From positions 186,001 through 250,000 of the forward strand of contig CAYGUX010000002.1 of NCBI GenBank assembly GCA_964353175.1: a stretch of DNA of 64,000 bases, in the 5' to 3' direction. The notes below the pieces were generated by a model, which did no database searches, was not told the origin of the DNA, and was given only the letters and a program-made list of their open reading frames with translations. Positions within the stretch are counted from its first letter, which is position 1. Each line of letters opens with the position of its first letter. The stretch comes from JAIYCX01 sp964353175. GTDB lineage: Bacteria; Bdellovibrionota_C; UBA2361; SZUA-149; DAOLCO01. Shown here one piece after another: positions 33,691 to 42,902 of the stretch. A program made the translations under genes and the position numbers.

Positions 33691-34743
33691 ATGGATTTTA
33701 AGATGCATCAATCACTTGCCCAATTGCCTTTTTATAAAATTTTAAATGGGCCAACACCATTAGAGGTTTTGGGGGATTCGATTGAGGTTGCTGATAGGTT
33801 TAAAAACTCTCATCCTCTTGTGAAGCATGCTAACATTTTAATAAAACGTGATGATCTGACTCCAGGGTTTGGAAACAAGACTCGAAAATTAGAGTATCTT
33901 CTGCACGATGTTCTTACTACTAAAAGCGATTGTATCATTACCGCAGGGGGACCTCAGTCTAATCATTGTAGGCAAACCGCGCAGTTTGCAAGGAAGCTGG
34001 GTATTGAAACTCATTTAATGTTTGGAACAAAATCTGGTTCTAGAGACTTTGATCTTAACGGTAACCCATTTATTGATACTTTGTTTTCAGCTCATATTCA
34101 TACTTGTAAAAAACCTGAAAGAGCTCAGCAGATGAAACGTTTGAGAAAAGGGTTAGAACAGGAAGGTAAACTACCTTATGTAATTCCTGTTGGAGGTTCA
34201 AACTACTTAGGAACGATTGCATACGCACGTGCTTTCTTCGAAGTTTTAGATCAGAGTGAAAAGCTTGGGAGTACTTTTAGTAAAATTGTTTTTGCGAGTA
34301 GTTCTGGAGGGACTCATGCTGGTTTAGTTTTGGGTAAGAAGTTAGCTAATTGGCGTGGTGATATTGTGGGTATAAGCATTGATCAGGTTCCAGATTGTGA
34401 AGAGGATCAGGAAGATCAGAAGTATGTAAAATTCATGACCGGTATTGCAAATGATGCTATTAGGCACCTTGGGGTAGATATGGAAGTTTTGGAGTCAGAC
34501 TTTAGTATGAATTATGATTATCTTCAAGATGGTTATGGGGTATTGGGGGAGATTGATAAACTGGGTGTTCATACCTTAGGCAATCTTGGGATACTTTCTG
34601 GCCCTGTGTATAGTGGTCGGGCGTTCGGGGCTCTAATTGATCTTTTGTCTAAGGCTAGCTTTAGTTCTGATGAAAATATTTTATTTTGGCATACTGGGGG
34701 AGTTGGTGAGTTGGAAGTTTATAGGAATGGATTATTGAGTTAA
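33691..34743 (+). CDS. D-cysteine desulfhydrase / ACC-deaminase-family PLP enzyme
   Basis: This 350-residue PLP-dependent enzyme is of fold type II. The catalytic Lys63 lies in GFGNKTRKLEYL, followed by AGGPQSNHCRQTA and the phosphate-binding ASSSGGTHAGLVLG near residue 210. IKRDDLTP upstream is typical of the D-cysteine desulfhydrase/1-aminocyclopropane-1-carboxylate deaminase group. Likely reaction: alpha,beta-elimination of a D-amino acid such as D-cysteine to pyruvate, ammonia and sulfide. It is followed after four bases by a small membrane protein and a sodium:solute symporter, so the operon may take up and break down the substrate. Confidence 0.8.
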   Translation: MDFKMHQSLAQLPFYKILNGPTPLEVLGDSIEVADRFKNSHPLVKHANILIKRDDLTPGFGNKTRKLEYLLHDVLTTKSDCIITAGGPQSNHCRQTAQFARKLGIETHLMFGTKSGSRDFDLNGNPFIDTLFSAHIHTCKKPERAQQMKRLRKGLEQEGKLPYVIPVGGSNYLGTIAYARAFFEVLDQSEKLGSTFSKIVFASSSGGTHAGLVLGKKLANWRGDIVGISIDQVPDCEEDQEDQKYVKFMTGIANDAIRHLGVDMEVLESDFSMNYDYLQDGYGVLGEIDKLGVHTLGNLGILSGPVYSGRAFGALIDLLSKASFSSDENILFWHTGGVGELEVYRNGLLS

Positions 34744-34747
34744 AATT

Positions 34748-35092
34748 ATGGATAGGGAATCTGATATTCAGTTGGAATTTGAAGAGATAGTATCTGAGGG
34801 GTCTGCTGGGCTGAGTGTTTTGAGTTTAAATCAAATGCTCTTAGTCGCATATTGCGTTATCGTTACCTTCTTGCTTGTTTTTTCAGTCGTTTCACCTTTT
34901 TCTTTGAAGAGCACTACTTTTGGCATTCCGACACTTATGCTTGTGTTGACTCTTGGCGCAGTTTGGATGGTTTTACTTATTGTATTGGCCTATCGTTTTA
35001 TATTTTGTAAGTGGTCTGAACTTATCGACAATCGCGGTAGCTATGTTGATCTTGATCCTAAGGGAGATAGTTTACTTCAGGAGGAGAAATAG
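34748..35092 (+). CDS. small DUF485-like membrane subunit
   Basis: The 114-residue protein has two membrane helices (about residues 28-50 and 58-82) between a polar N-terminus and an acidic tail. Proteins of this size and shape (DUF485/DUF997 type) are often encoded just before sodium:solute symporters and act as small partners. The next gene starts on the last base of its stop codon, which couples their translation. Confidence 0.65.
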   Translation: MDRESDIQLEFEEIVSEGSAGLSVLSLNQMLLVAYCVIVTFLLVFSVVSPFSLKSTTFGIPTLMLVLTLGAVWMVLLIVLAYRFIFCKWSELIDNRGSYVDLDPKGDSLLQEEK

Positions 35093-36513
35093 TGACTTAC
35101 ATAATTGCTGGTATAATTCTTACATATATATTTTTTAGTATCTGGATTGGATTTAGGGCTTCTAAGGTGGGAGTGGATAGTTCTGAAGACTATTTTCTTG
35201 CAGGGCGTACTGTGTCGTGGGTGCATCTTAGCCTGACTATTTTTGCTACTTGGTTTAGTACTTTTACTTTTCTTGGTTATCCAGGATTTTTTTATACTAG
35301 GGGTGCAAGCTGGTATTTGACTACTATCTTGTATCTTCTTTCAGCTCCATTTGTTGCTTGGTTTGTTGGAAGAAAGCTTTGGTTGTTGGGCAGAAAGAAA
35401 GGCTATATTACGCCTGCAGATCTTTTGGCTGATTACTATCGTAGTTCAGGAATCCGTACCACAGTGGCTATTATTTGTATCCTTGCTTTGGTTCCTTACA
35501 GTTTGATTCAGTTTGTAGGAATCGGTAAGGTCGTTGAGGCTTCAACGGATGGAGCTTTGCCTTATTGGTTGGGTGTTGGCTTAGCGGCGTTTGCAACTGC
35601 TGTATATAGCACCATTGGTGGTGTTCGTGCGATTATCTGGACAGATATTCTGCAAGGCTCTTTATTCTTTGGAGTGATTCTTTTAGGCGCATACGTAGTG
35701 ATAGATAGTAGTGGGGGGATCTTTCACGGTTTTAGTTCTGTTTTGGAAGTGAAACCTGAAATATTCAGTGTAGAAAAGGGTGAAGTGGGATCTGCATTAA
35801 CTTTAGCTTTTATTTGGACGATTGGTTTCGCGGTATTGCCTCATATCTGGCAACGAGCTTATATGGGGGAGTCAGCTAAGGCTGTATCTAAGAGTATCCC
35901 TTTATTTGCCATACTTTCCCTTGTGCTGGTAACTGCAACGATGCTTACTGGGGTGTTGGGTGTCGCGTTAGTAAGTGGGATTGAGGATAGTGATAAATAT
36001 ATTCCCCAGTTATATGAGAGTTATCTTCCTTGGGCATTGCCACTTTTAGTTTTAGCAACTTTTGCGGCGGGAATGTCAACGATCGATTCTCAGCTGCTTT
36101 GTGTATCTTCGGTTTTAGTTCGTGATATTGTTCGTCCTATGTCTGGAGGGGATTTAAGCCCAAGTACTGAAAAACTAATTGGTAGAGTTGTGGTGCTGAC
36201 CTTAATTCTTGTGTTGACTATTCTGGCGCTTATGCCTGGTAGTCAGGGTAGTATTATTCTGCTTGCGAGTAAGGGGGCCACTATAGCTGTTTTATTATTT
36301 TTACCCCTAATTTGTTGTTTAAATGGTTTTAAGGTTTCAGGGCAGGCAGCTCTGGCATCGCTTATTTTGGGTGGTTTTGTTTTAGGTGTTTTGGAATTTA
36401 AGGTAGTAGAATTTAGGATGCCATTTGACCTTGGTCCCATATTTTTTGTTGTGTTTATTCAAGGCATTATTCTTTCCACATATAGAGTTTTCAAGGGTAG
36501 AGTCGTTTCTTAG
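35092..36513 (+). CDS. sodium:solute symporter (SSS family)
   Basis: The 473-residue inner-membrane carrier has about 13 helices. The SSS start is present (SEDYFLAGRTVSW, then FATWFSTFTFLGYPG), as are the central GVRAIIWTDILQG and the helix-9 motif AGMSTIDSQLLCVSS. The GTG start uses the last G of the preceding UAG stop. It belongs to the operon with the PLP enzyme, so an amino acid or other small nitrogen compound is a plausible sodium-coupled substrate. The substrate is not readable from sequence. Confidence 0.88.
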   Translation: MTYIIAGIILTYIFFSIWIGFRASKVGVDSSEDYFLAGRTVSWVHLSLTIFATWFSTFTFLGYPGFFYTRGASWYLTTILYLLSAPFVAWFVGRKLWLLGRKKGYITPADLLADYYRSSGIRTTVAIICILALVPYSLIQFVGIGKVVEASTDGALPYWLGVGLAAFATAVYSTIGGVRAIIWTDILQGSLFFGVILLGAYVVIDSSGGIFHGFSSVLEVKPEIFSVEKGEVGSALTLAFIWTIGFAVLPHIWQRAYMGESAKAVSKSIPLFAILSLVLVTATMLTGVLGVALVSGIEDSDKYIPQLYESYLPWALPLLVLATFAAGMSTIDSQLLCVSSVLVRDIVRPMSGGDLSPSTEKLIGRVVVLTLILVLTILALMPGSQGSIILLASKGATIAVLLFLPLICCLNGFKVSGQAALASLILGGFVLGVLEFKVVEFRMPFDLGPIFFVVFIQGIILSTYRVFKGRVVS

Positions 36514-36651
36514 AAAGTCTATATTTATTCTCTTTTCAATCTTTGCCAATCTGACTAATTAAATTTTTTTGAGCCAGCGAAGAAATTTCTACGATAATGT
36601 ATTGTGGCTTATTTTTGTTATTTTACAGTATTTTAATTCTAGGAGTTCCTT

Positions 36652-37284
36652 ATGAAATTATTGCCTGTTGAAACGAAGTTCTTAATAGATTCAGAGGAAG
36701 TAAGAAGTCTTTTGGATTCTGAATTAGGTTTAATTGATCTTGGGGAGGCTTGGCTTTCTTTGGGTCAGGACTACTCTATTACGCTAGGGAATGGTTTAGG
36801 CGATGCGGATGAGTTTAATTTCCTTTGTTTAGTTCTAAGCAAGGTAATAGATTCAGAATCTGAGGCTGTAGCTGAGCTATACTACTCCATAGATGAAGTT
36901 AGAAAGATTTTTGGGGATATGAAACTTATAGAAGACTTTGTTTCTCGTAATCCAAATGCAGAACCTTTTGAACCTAAGTTAATCGTAGATGATGATAGGT
37001 TGGAGCAATATGAACTTTCTAAGGGCTTCTACTTTCATGAGGGGTTTGTGGGGGTGGCAAATAGTTTTAAAGAAGCAATTCCTTTTATGTTAATGCATGC
37101 CATGTCAGAAGGGGGAGGGGCAAATCTTTCTTATCTTCCTGATTCTTACTATGAAGATATGGTGTTGGATGAAGATGATGAAGGGATGGAGAATGAGGGT
37201 AAGGTTCTATTCTGCGACTCTTACTTTTCAGATAAGGCTTTGGGGTGTGCTTTTCATGGGAGTCATTATTTTATTCGAGAATGA
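36652..37284 (+). CDS. acidic hypothetical protein
   Basis: The 210-residue soluble protein is very acidic (runs such as DEDDEG) and not recognised. A good AGGAG ribosome binding site precedes the ATG. The mixed alpha/beta pattern has no signal peptide. The C-terminal end contains CDSYFSDKALGCAFHGSHYFI. It is followed by an orphan antitoxin gene. Confidence 0.55.
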   Translation: MKLLPVETKFLIDSEEVRSLLDSELGLIDLGEAWLSLGQDYSITLGNGLGDADEFNFLCLVLSKVIDSESEAVAELYYSIDEVRKIFGDMKLIEDFVSRNPNAEPFEPKLIVDDDRLEQYELSKGFYFHEGFVGVANSFKEAIPFMLMHAMSEGGGANLSYLPDSYYEDMVLDEDDEGMENEGKVLFCDSYFSDKALGCAFHGSHYFIRE

Positions 37285-37340
37285 GGTAGTTGAGGCATGT
37301 CTGGGTTAAGGCTCTGTTTTTATGCATTTTTATACTTCTT

Positions 37341-37371
37341 TACCATTGTAGCTATTGTAGCTACAATGGTA
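37341..37371. promoter_or_regulatory. palindromic operator before the Phd-like antitoxin
   Basis: TACCATTGTAGC (37341-37352) and GCTACAATGGTA (37360-37371) form a perfect 12-bp inverted repeat around a 7-base centre, ending three bases before the ATG at 37375. A TATACT box lies at 37331. This is the expected autorepression site of a Phd/YefM antitoxin. Confidence 0.7.
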
Positions 37372-37374
37372 CGT

Positions 37375-37680
37375 ATGAAAGCGGTCGGCATAAAAGCATT
37401 GAAAAATGAACTGAGTCATTATCTTCGTTTGGTTAAAGAAGGTGAGCGTATTTTTATTACTGATCGCGATGAGGTAATAGCTGAGCTTCGACAGCCTTCT
37501 ATGTCCTATGTTGGGTCGGTGTCAAAATTTGATAGCTTTATGACTGAGTTGGTTCAGAAGGGGGAGGGAACAAAGGCTAGCTTACTTCTTGCAGATACTG
37601 ATATTCATGACGGAACTTTAAGTTGGGAGGGTGTATCTGCTGTAGATGCTTTGAATTCATCAAGAGAGGATAGGGACTAG
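37375..37680 (+). CDS. Phd/YefM-family antitoxin, orphan
   Basis: The ATG at 37375 is chosen over upstream in-frame ATG and GTG codons. It gives the family start MKAVGIKALKNELSHYLRLV, and upstream sequence is occupied by a perfect palindrome. The 101-residue product has the Phd DNA-binding fold with EGERIFITDRDEVIAEL, and a C-terminal tail that would bind a toxin. After the UAG only GTGCCGAGCTTGGATTTA can be read before a stop; this resembles the first codons of a PIN toxin, but the rest is gone. It is probably an antitoxin left without its toxin. Confidence 0.8.
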   Translation: MKAVGIKALKNELSHYLRLVKEGERIFITDRDEVIAELRQPSMSYVGSVSKFDSFMTELVQKGEGTKASLLLADTDIHDGTLSWEGVSAVDALNSSREDRD

Positions 37681-37774
37681 GTGCCGAGCTTGGATTTATA
37701 AGTCTGTAGTTTGTTTTAAGCAGTTTATTCTGAGTGTTTTATTCTAAGGCTCTTGCCTTTTTGATTCTTGTTTT

Positions 37775-40579
37775 TCAGGGTATATTTATACTGTCCTCTA
37801 GTAACTTAACAATACTTTTAAAATCCTCTTTTGTTTTTCTACTTAACCCTAGTTCGCAGGTAAAACTTGTAGAGACATAGGCGTCATAGCTTTTGTTGTT
37901 AATCTCTTGGGCTTCTACTTCGAGGGCGGAACTTGTTAATTCTGGGTGGCTAAATCCTCTGTCTCCAGCAAATCCGCAGCAGGATGTATTCATTGGCATG
38001 GATACTTCGGTGGAGCAGGACTTTAATAATGCTCCTAGCTTTTCTGTTAGGCCCATTTTTTCTACCGAGCAAACTGGATGGGCAACTATAGTATTGTCCT
38101 TTGCTTTTAAGTTGAGTTTAGGAACTAGGTGGTCATGTAGGTATTCTATGATGTCCAAAAACTGCATTTTTCGCCATTTCTCCTGTGTTTCTTTATCCAA
38201 GTATGGAGAGCAAGATTTTAAAGAGTAGGAGCATGGCGAGGTGTCACTGATGATAGGGTACCGACCTTCCTTTGACCACTTCCAACATTGATTGATTGTT
38301 TTTTTTAGTATGTTTCTATTTGCTCCCTTATAACCTTTTGATGAGAATGGGGTTCCGCAGCATGTGGAGTCTATTCCAATTGGAATAATTAGACTAATTC
38401 CTGCTCGCTTAGATAGCTCGGTTAGGGAATGCATAATGTCGAAGTCATCATCTGGGTACTTCATGGTTCTAGATATGCAGGAGGGGAAGTAGATGAAGTT
38501 TATTTCAGTGGTAGTTTCTAGGGTTGATGTGCTAGCATTTCTCCATCTGGCTCTTGGCATAGGGGAGATCCATTGAGCTTGTCCAAGTAGTTTGGTTATT
38601 TTATTGAGGGGGGTCTTGCCAATAATTTTCTCTGCAGTGTGGCCTAACGATAGAGATAGGCGAATTATGTTTTGTGTGATTGAGAAGTGTCTTGCCATTG
38701 TGTTTGCGATTAAATTTGAAAAGCTTGATAGCGATTCGCTCCTTAATCGTTTTACTAATGCTCCAGTGTCTATTTTTACTGGGCAAGCGAGTTCGCATAG
38801 GCTGTCAGCGGCACAGGTGTCTAGTCCATCGTATTGATAGTCTTTTTTAAGGTTCAGATAGGTGGGGGAGGATTTGTTTTTTTGCCTTGCCATTTCCCTG
38901 CGTACGACTATTCTCTGTCTTGGACTTAAAGTTAAATTCCTACTTGGACATTTTGGTTCACAGAATCCACATTCAATACATTTATCTACTTCGTCTTCGA
39001 CGATAGGTAGATCTTTAATGTTTTCTACGTAGCACTGTGGGTTATGATTTATTATTACGCCAGGATTTAAAATGTTCTCTGGATCAATTAGTGTTTTTAG
39101 CTCTTTCATGATCTGAAAGGCTTCAATTCCCCATTCTTTTTCGACGAATGGGGCGATGTTTCTACCTGTGCCGTGTTCTGCTTTTAATGAGCCTTGGTAC
39201 TTTTCTGTTACTAAGTTGACCATCTCATTCATAAAATTTGCATAGCGTGTTTTTTCTTCTGTAGAGGAAAAAACTGGGGTGATTACGAAATGTAAATTCC
39301 CATCTTTAGCATGTCCGAAGGTGATGGCGTTATCGTATTGGTATTTTTTATAAAGCTTTTGTAAATCAGTGATGGCTTCAGGTAGGTCTTTTATTGCTAC
39401 TGCTATATCTTCGATGATTACTGTTGCGCCCTTAGGTTTAGTGGATCCGACTGCTGGGAATAGGCCTTTTCTGATTTTCCAATATTCCATTTGTTTTTTA
39501 GGGTCTTTGGTGAAATCCGCTTCTGCTAGTAGGCTTAGCGTACTTAATATCCCATTTAGTTCTTGTTTTATCCTAGTGATATCTTCTTCTGTGTCACTTT
39601 GGAACTCAACTAATAGACATGCAGAGCCTTCTGGAGCGGTTTTAATGTAGGAGGGGATTCCGGGAGAGTCAGCAATGGCTTTTAGTGAGGGGTAATCCAT
39701 GATCTCTATGGCTTGCGCTTTGGAGAGTGGAAGTATGGCTTTTCCTGCTTCTTGAAGGTTTGGGAATAGTAGCAGGCCTGTGTATTTATGTTTAGGGTCA
39801 CTTACTGTGTCAAGTACGACTTCTGCTATAAAGCCTAACGTACCTTCAGAGCCTACAAGTAGGTGGGCCATGATGTCGATGCTATCCTCATAATCTATGA
39901 AGGCGTTGATCGAGTAGCCTGTGGTGTTTTTGATTTTATATTTAGAGCGTATTAATTCGTGTAGTGTTTTATTTTCTAGGATTTTTTTTCTTAGGTTTTG
40001 TAAACCAATAGAGAGTTCTGGTTCTTTTTCTTTAAATTCTTTGTTTGCATTTTTTGAAGCAGTGTCAAAGAAATTTCCACTTGGAAGAATAAATTTAACT
40101 GAGGAAAGTGTATGATAAGCATTCTGAATTACTCCGCAACACATGCCACTCGCATTGTTGGCAATAATCCCACCAAGCATGCAAGCGCCAATTGAAGCTG
40201 GATCAGGGCCAATTTTTCGACTGAAATTTCTAAGTAGGTTATTGGCTTGTTGACCTATGATTCCTGGTTCTAAGCGGATTTGAGTTCCTTGATTTATGAT
40301 TTCATATTTCTTCCAGCTTTTAGATAAATCAACTAGTATGCCATCGGTTACAGCTTGACCTGAGAGGCTAGTGCCAGCAGCTCGGAAGGTAAGGTGGGTT
40401 TTGTTGTCATTTGCAAATTTGAATAGGGAGATAATTTGATCGATTGTTTCTGCTTGGACTACTATCTCTGGAATTAAGTGGTAGAAACTTGCGTCACTTG
40501 CATAGGCTATGCGGTCTATTTGGCGGGAGAGGGTTTTTAGGGTGGGGATTGCTTGTTGTAGAGTGTTAATAATACTCAT
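37775..40579 (-). CDS. FAD/Fe-S D-lactate dehydrogenase (Dld-II / GlcD-GlcF fusion)
   Basis: The 934-residue protein fuses a GlcD-like FAD oxidoreductase to a GlcF-like iron-sulfur part. The FAD-binding PCMH domain lies at residues 35-215 (FRAAGTSLSGQAV, GGIIANNASGMCCG). The FAD-oxidase C-terminal domain follows (FGHAKDGNLHFVI, KAEHGTGRNIAPFVEKEWG), then two 4Fe-4S motifs (CIECGFCEPKCPSRNL, and LCELACPVKIDTG) and two CCG domains (CCGTPF, SCCGFAGDRG). Length and layout match Dld-II respiratory D-lactate dehydrogenases. It would oxidise D-lactate or a related 2-hydroxyacid at the membrane and pass electrons on. It stands alone. Confidence 0.88.
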   Translation of the reverse strand: MSIINTLQQAIPTLKTLSRQIDRIAYASDASFYHLIPEIVVQAETIDQIISLFKFANDNKTHLTFRAAGTSLSGQAVTDGILVDLSKSWKKYEIINQGTQIRLEPGIIGQQANNLLRNFSRKIGPDPASIGACMLGGIIANNASGMCCGVIQNAYHTLSSVKFILPSGNFFDTASKNANKEFKEKEPELSIGLQNLRKKILENKTLHELIRSKYKIKNTTGYSINAFIDYEDSIDIMAHLLVGSEGTLGFIAEVVLDTVSDPKHKYTGLLLFPNLQEAGKAILPLSKAQAIEIMDYPSLKAIADSPGIPSYIKTAPEGSACLLVEFQSDTEEDITRIKQELNGILSTLSLLAEADFTKDPKKQMEYWKIRKGLFPAVGSTKPKGATVIIEDIAVAIKDLPEAITDLQKLYKKYQYDNAITFGHAKDGNLHFVITPVFSSTEEKTRYANFMNEMVNLVTEKYQGSLKAEHGTGRNIAPFVEKEWGIEAFQIMKELKTLIDPENILNPGVIINHNPQCYVENIKDLPIVEDEVDKCIECGFCEPKCPSRNLTLSPRQRIVVRREMARQKNKSSPTYLNLKKDYQYDGLDTCAADSLCELACPVKIDTGALVKRLRSESLSSFSNLIANTMARHFSITQNIIRLSLSLGHTAEKIIGKTPLNKITKLLGQAQWISPMPRARWRNASTSTLETTTEINFIYFPSCISRTMKYPDDDFDIMHSLTELSKRAGISLIIPIGIDSTCCGTPFSSKGYKGANRNILKKTINQCWKWSKEGRYPIISDTSPCSYSLKSCSPYLDKETQEKWRKMQFLDIIEYLHDHLVPKLNLKAKDNTIVAHPVCSVEKMGLTEKLGALLKSCSTEVSMPMNTSCCGFAGDRGFSHPELTSSALEVEAQEINNKSYDAYVSTSFTCELGLSRKTKEDFKSIVKLLEDSINIP

Positions 40580-40623
40580 GGAATTTCTAGAGAGAAGATT
40601 GGGGTTCGAATTTGAGCTTTACT

Positions 40624-40875
40624 CTATAGCCTAACTTCAGAGAAGGAAAATAAACTCATTTCTTTATGTAGGCCTTCACTAAGAATAATAGATTTTTTAG
40701 TTTCCTTGTTATCTATAGAAAAAACTAAATCTGCTGGAGTGCCAGGAGGAATATCTTCAAAATCTTTGCTGTATAACCTTGCGGTTTCACACAAAACATC
40801 AGCTAATCTAATTTCTTTGTTTTCTACCTTTAAGTAGATTAGGATATTTGGTGAATAAACAGTATTAAAATTCAT
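40624..40875 (-). CDS. small hypothetical protein
   Basis: The 83-residue protein is not recognised. It contains IYLKVENKEIRLADVLCETARLYS split over residues 13-36, then IPPGTPADLVFSIDNKE. It appears beta-rich and cytosolic. It lies head to head with a kinase-like ORF, with under 50 bases between them, so a shared control region is likely. The two may form a functional pair. Confidence 0.5.
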   Translation of the reverse strand: MNFNTVYSPNILIYLKVENKEIRLADVLCETARLYSKDFEDIPPGTPADLVFSIDNKETKKSIILSEGLHKEMSLFSFSEVRL

Positions 40876-40921
40876 GGCTCTCCTATACGATAAAAAGGCA
40901 CTCTTTGAAAAGGCAGTATAG

Positions 40922-41362
40922 TACTGCTTTTTAAGTGGTACTATAATTACTACAGAATTAGGTCATGGAACCCAAGGTGTAGTTTACCAGACTGATAGAA
41001 ATACCGCCATTAAAGTCTATAGCTTGGATCAAGGTTATCAGAGGGAAAGAGATGTTTATGTGAGGCTTAGGGAAAGAGGTATTGATAGTGTTCAAAGACT
41101 GGCACTACCTAGGATAAAAACTTGGCATGATGAGTTATTTATTTTGGAAATGAGTATTGTGCATGTACCATGTATGCTCGACTTTGGTGGTGCATATCTG
41201 GATCCATGCCCTGAGCATCTAAATAGAAATGAAGATTGGCTACGTGAAAAGCAAATTGAATTTGGGGTGACATGGGAAGAAGCGATGTCAGTGATTAGAG
41301 AAATCGAATACCGAGGTAATTTGTGGCTAGCGGATATCAATACGGGGAATATAAAGTTTTGA
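40922..41362 (+). pseudogene. minimal protein-kinase-like ORF without a normal start codon
   Basis: From 40922 the frame is open for 146 residues. ELGHGTQGVVYQ resembles a kinase glycine loop, TAIKVYS the VAIK lysine, and GNLWLADINTGNIKF the catalytic loop and DxxxxN region. The first ATG (41024) lies after the glycine loop and lysine, and no ATG, GTG or TTG precedes the loop in frame. Either translation starts at a rare codon (ATT/ATA near 40943), a frameshift has cut the start, or the gene is dead. The loop lacks an HRD motif, so it could be a diverged small kinase fold. Confidence 0.5.
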
Positions 41363-41398
41363 TGGGGATGCGCAGTTGGCGATTAATAATAAATCTGT

Positions 41399-42208
41399 TT
41401 AACTCAATAGGTCCATCACGAATTTTACAGCCCTGGTCTTTCCAAATACAGCGTTGTAAAGTGTATTAGAACCTTTATCCTCCTGGTGATGGAAATATTC
41501 AAATGAACCTCCTGCCTCTTTAATAAGGACTTCGACAGGAGTTAAGTCCCATATTTTTAGGTTTGGTTCTATTACGACCGCGACACTTCCTGTTACTGCT
41601 AGAGTGTGTGAATAGCAATCATAATAAATTCGAGTATGAGGATGAAGAGAGATTATTTGATTAAAGAGTTGCTTTTTTTCAGTACCCAAAGAGAATACGC
41701 CACTATTATTGGTTACTAGAATATCATTATCGGAAAGTGCTTTGGTCGAGAGGTCTTGAAGCTTAATATTTACTCCATTAAACTTAACTCCTAAACCAAG
41801 GCCTCCGCTACATCGAATATTCATCGCAGGATGATCTATGACGCCGACGATAGCTTGCTTTTTGTAACGTAGTCCTATTAAAGTGCCGAATGTGGGGATT
41901 CTGTTTACTAAATTCTGGGTGCCGTCGATAGGATCTATCGTCCACTGGTAATCGCTGTCCGGATTGATGGGGTCGTATTCTTCTCCTATTACACCATGGT
42001 CTGGGAATTTTTTAGTTATGAGCTCTCTCGCCAGCGCCTCACCTCTGAGGTCCACTTCTGTAACTGGCGTTTTGTCTTCTTTGAGCTTGGTATTGATGTC
42101 TGTGTTTAGCCAGAGATCTAGGATTAGTGCTCTCGTTTGGTCGGCGAGATATTCTGCGAATGTTAGGAGGTCTTGGTGCTGGGGTGGTATAAGGGAAGAT
42201 TTAGTCAT
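41399..42208 (-). CDS. inositol-monophosphatase-family phosphatase (HisN-like)
   Basis: The 269-residue protein has the metal-binding motifs of the IMPase superfamily: GEE (75-77), DPIDGTQN (Asp92, Asp95, Thr97), and IWDLTPVEVLIKEAGG near residue 220 with the third Asp. KTPVTEVDLRGE near 46-57 resembles the HisN histidinol-phosphatase group, but inositol-1-phosphatase, CysQ-like or other sugar phosphatase activity is possible. It is the third gene of an operon with a PIN toxin-antitoxin pair (14-base gap). Confidence 0.8.
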   Translation of the reverse strand: MTKSSLIPPQHQDLLTFAEYLADQTRALILDLWLNTDINTKLKEDKTPVTEVDLRGEALARELITKKFPDHGVIGEEYDPINPDSDYQWTIDPIDGTQNLVNRIPTFGTLIGLRYKKQAIVGVIDHPAMNIRCSGGLGLGVKFNGVNIKLQDLSTKALSDNDILVTNNSGVFSLGTEKKQLFNQIISLHPHTRIYYDCYSHTLAVTGSVAVVIEPNLKIWDLTPVEVLIKEAGGSFEYFHHQEDKGSNTLYNAVFGKTRAVKFVMDLLS

Positions 42209-42222
42209 AATTCAAAAGTATT

Positions 42223-42636
42223 CTATTCCACTACATCAAATCCAGCCTGAATAAAATGTCTGTCTTTCGTAAGGGCAAGGTTGATGGTGGATTTTTTCAT
42301 TATTATAAAGCTTAGGCAGTCTGTGAAGGAATAGTCTTTGTCTTGATGTTTTAGGAAGTATTGTTCAGTGGCGGAAAAGTGGTCTGAGTCTATCCAGTGT
42401 ACTTTTAATACTTTTGAGTGCTCAATTAAATTGGAAAGAGTTTTAATTTGAGATTGAACTTTTCTTGCTTTTAGTAGGGTGTAAGTTTCGTCTAATACGT
42501 AGTCCGAAGTATGAAGAGAGATTTTTTCTGATTTTACTTTATCCAAGAATGTTTTAGCGGTGTGATGGTAGGGATCGTTTTTTACGAGCAGTGCAAAGAA
42601 TCCACTTGAATCTATAAAAGCTTTTTTTGATGCCAT
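42223..42636 (-). CDS. PIN-domain (VapC-like) toxin
   Basis: The 137-residue protein is a PIN ribonuclease. Asp9 lies in AFIDSSGFFALL, Glu50 in DYVLDETYTLL, Asp106 in SFTDCLSF and Asp125 in ALTKDRHF. These four acids bind the metal. Such toxins cut RNA when freed from their antitoxin. The gene follows the Phd-like antitoxin after 14 bases. It is complete and likely functional. Confidence 0.85.
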   Translation of the reverse strand: MASKKAFIDSSGFFALLVKNDPYHHTAKTFLDKVKSEKISLHTSDYVLDETYTLLKARKVQSQIKTLSNLIEHSKVLKVHWIDSDHFSATEQYFLKHQDKDYSFTDCLSFIIMKKSTINLALTKDRHFIQAGFDVVE

Positions 42637-42650
42637 ATTTCAGTAGGTTT

Positions 42651-42893
42651 TTAGAGGGTATAGATTAAGTCATCATCTGATTTATCTTCTTGTAAGTCAG
42701 GTGCATCAATGGCTTGCTCACAAACTGCAAATACGGGATCGGCTTTTGCATCAGCATCATACTCTTCTCGGTAGGGGGTTAGTACGGCCAGCTTCTTCCC
42801 TCGATAGGTAAGTAGTAGGGACATGCCCTTTCTAAGTGCAGATACCATGGCTTCTGAGTCTGTTCTGAGTTCTAACATGGAGATAGTTTTCAT
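42651..42893 (-). CDS. Phd/YefM-like antitoxin
   Basis: The 80-residue protein has the Phd start MKTISMLELRTDSEAMVSAL, then GMSLLLTYRGKKLAVLTPY, and an acidic C-terminal tail (DLQEDKSDDDLIY) suited to cover a PIN toxin active site. It is first in the operon antitoxin-toxin-phosphatase. A perfect palindrome lies 10 bases before the ATG, where it would repress its own transcription. Confidence 0.8.
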   Translation of the reverse strand: MKTISMLELRTDSEAMVSALRKGMSLLLTYRGKKLAVLTPYREEYDADAKADPVFAVCEQAIDAPDLQEDKSDDDLIYTL

Positions 42894-42902
42894 TTCCTAA
42901 CT

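Noticed and set aside
37297..37374. N-terminal membrane helix on the Phd-like antitoxin
   Set aside because: The extension covers the palindromic operator and promoter and is not part of the family.
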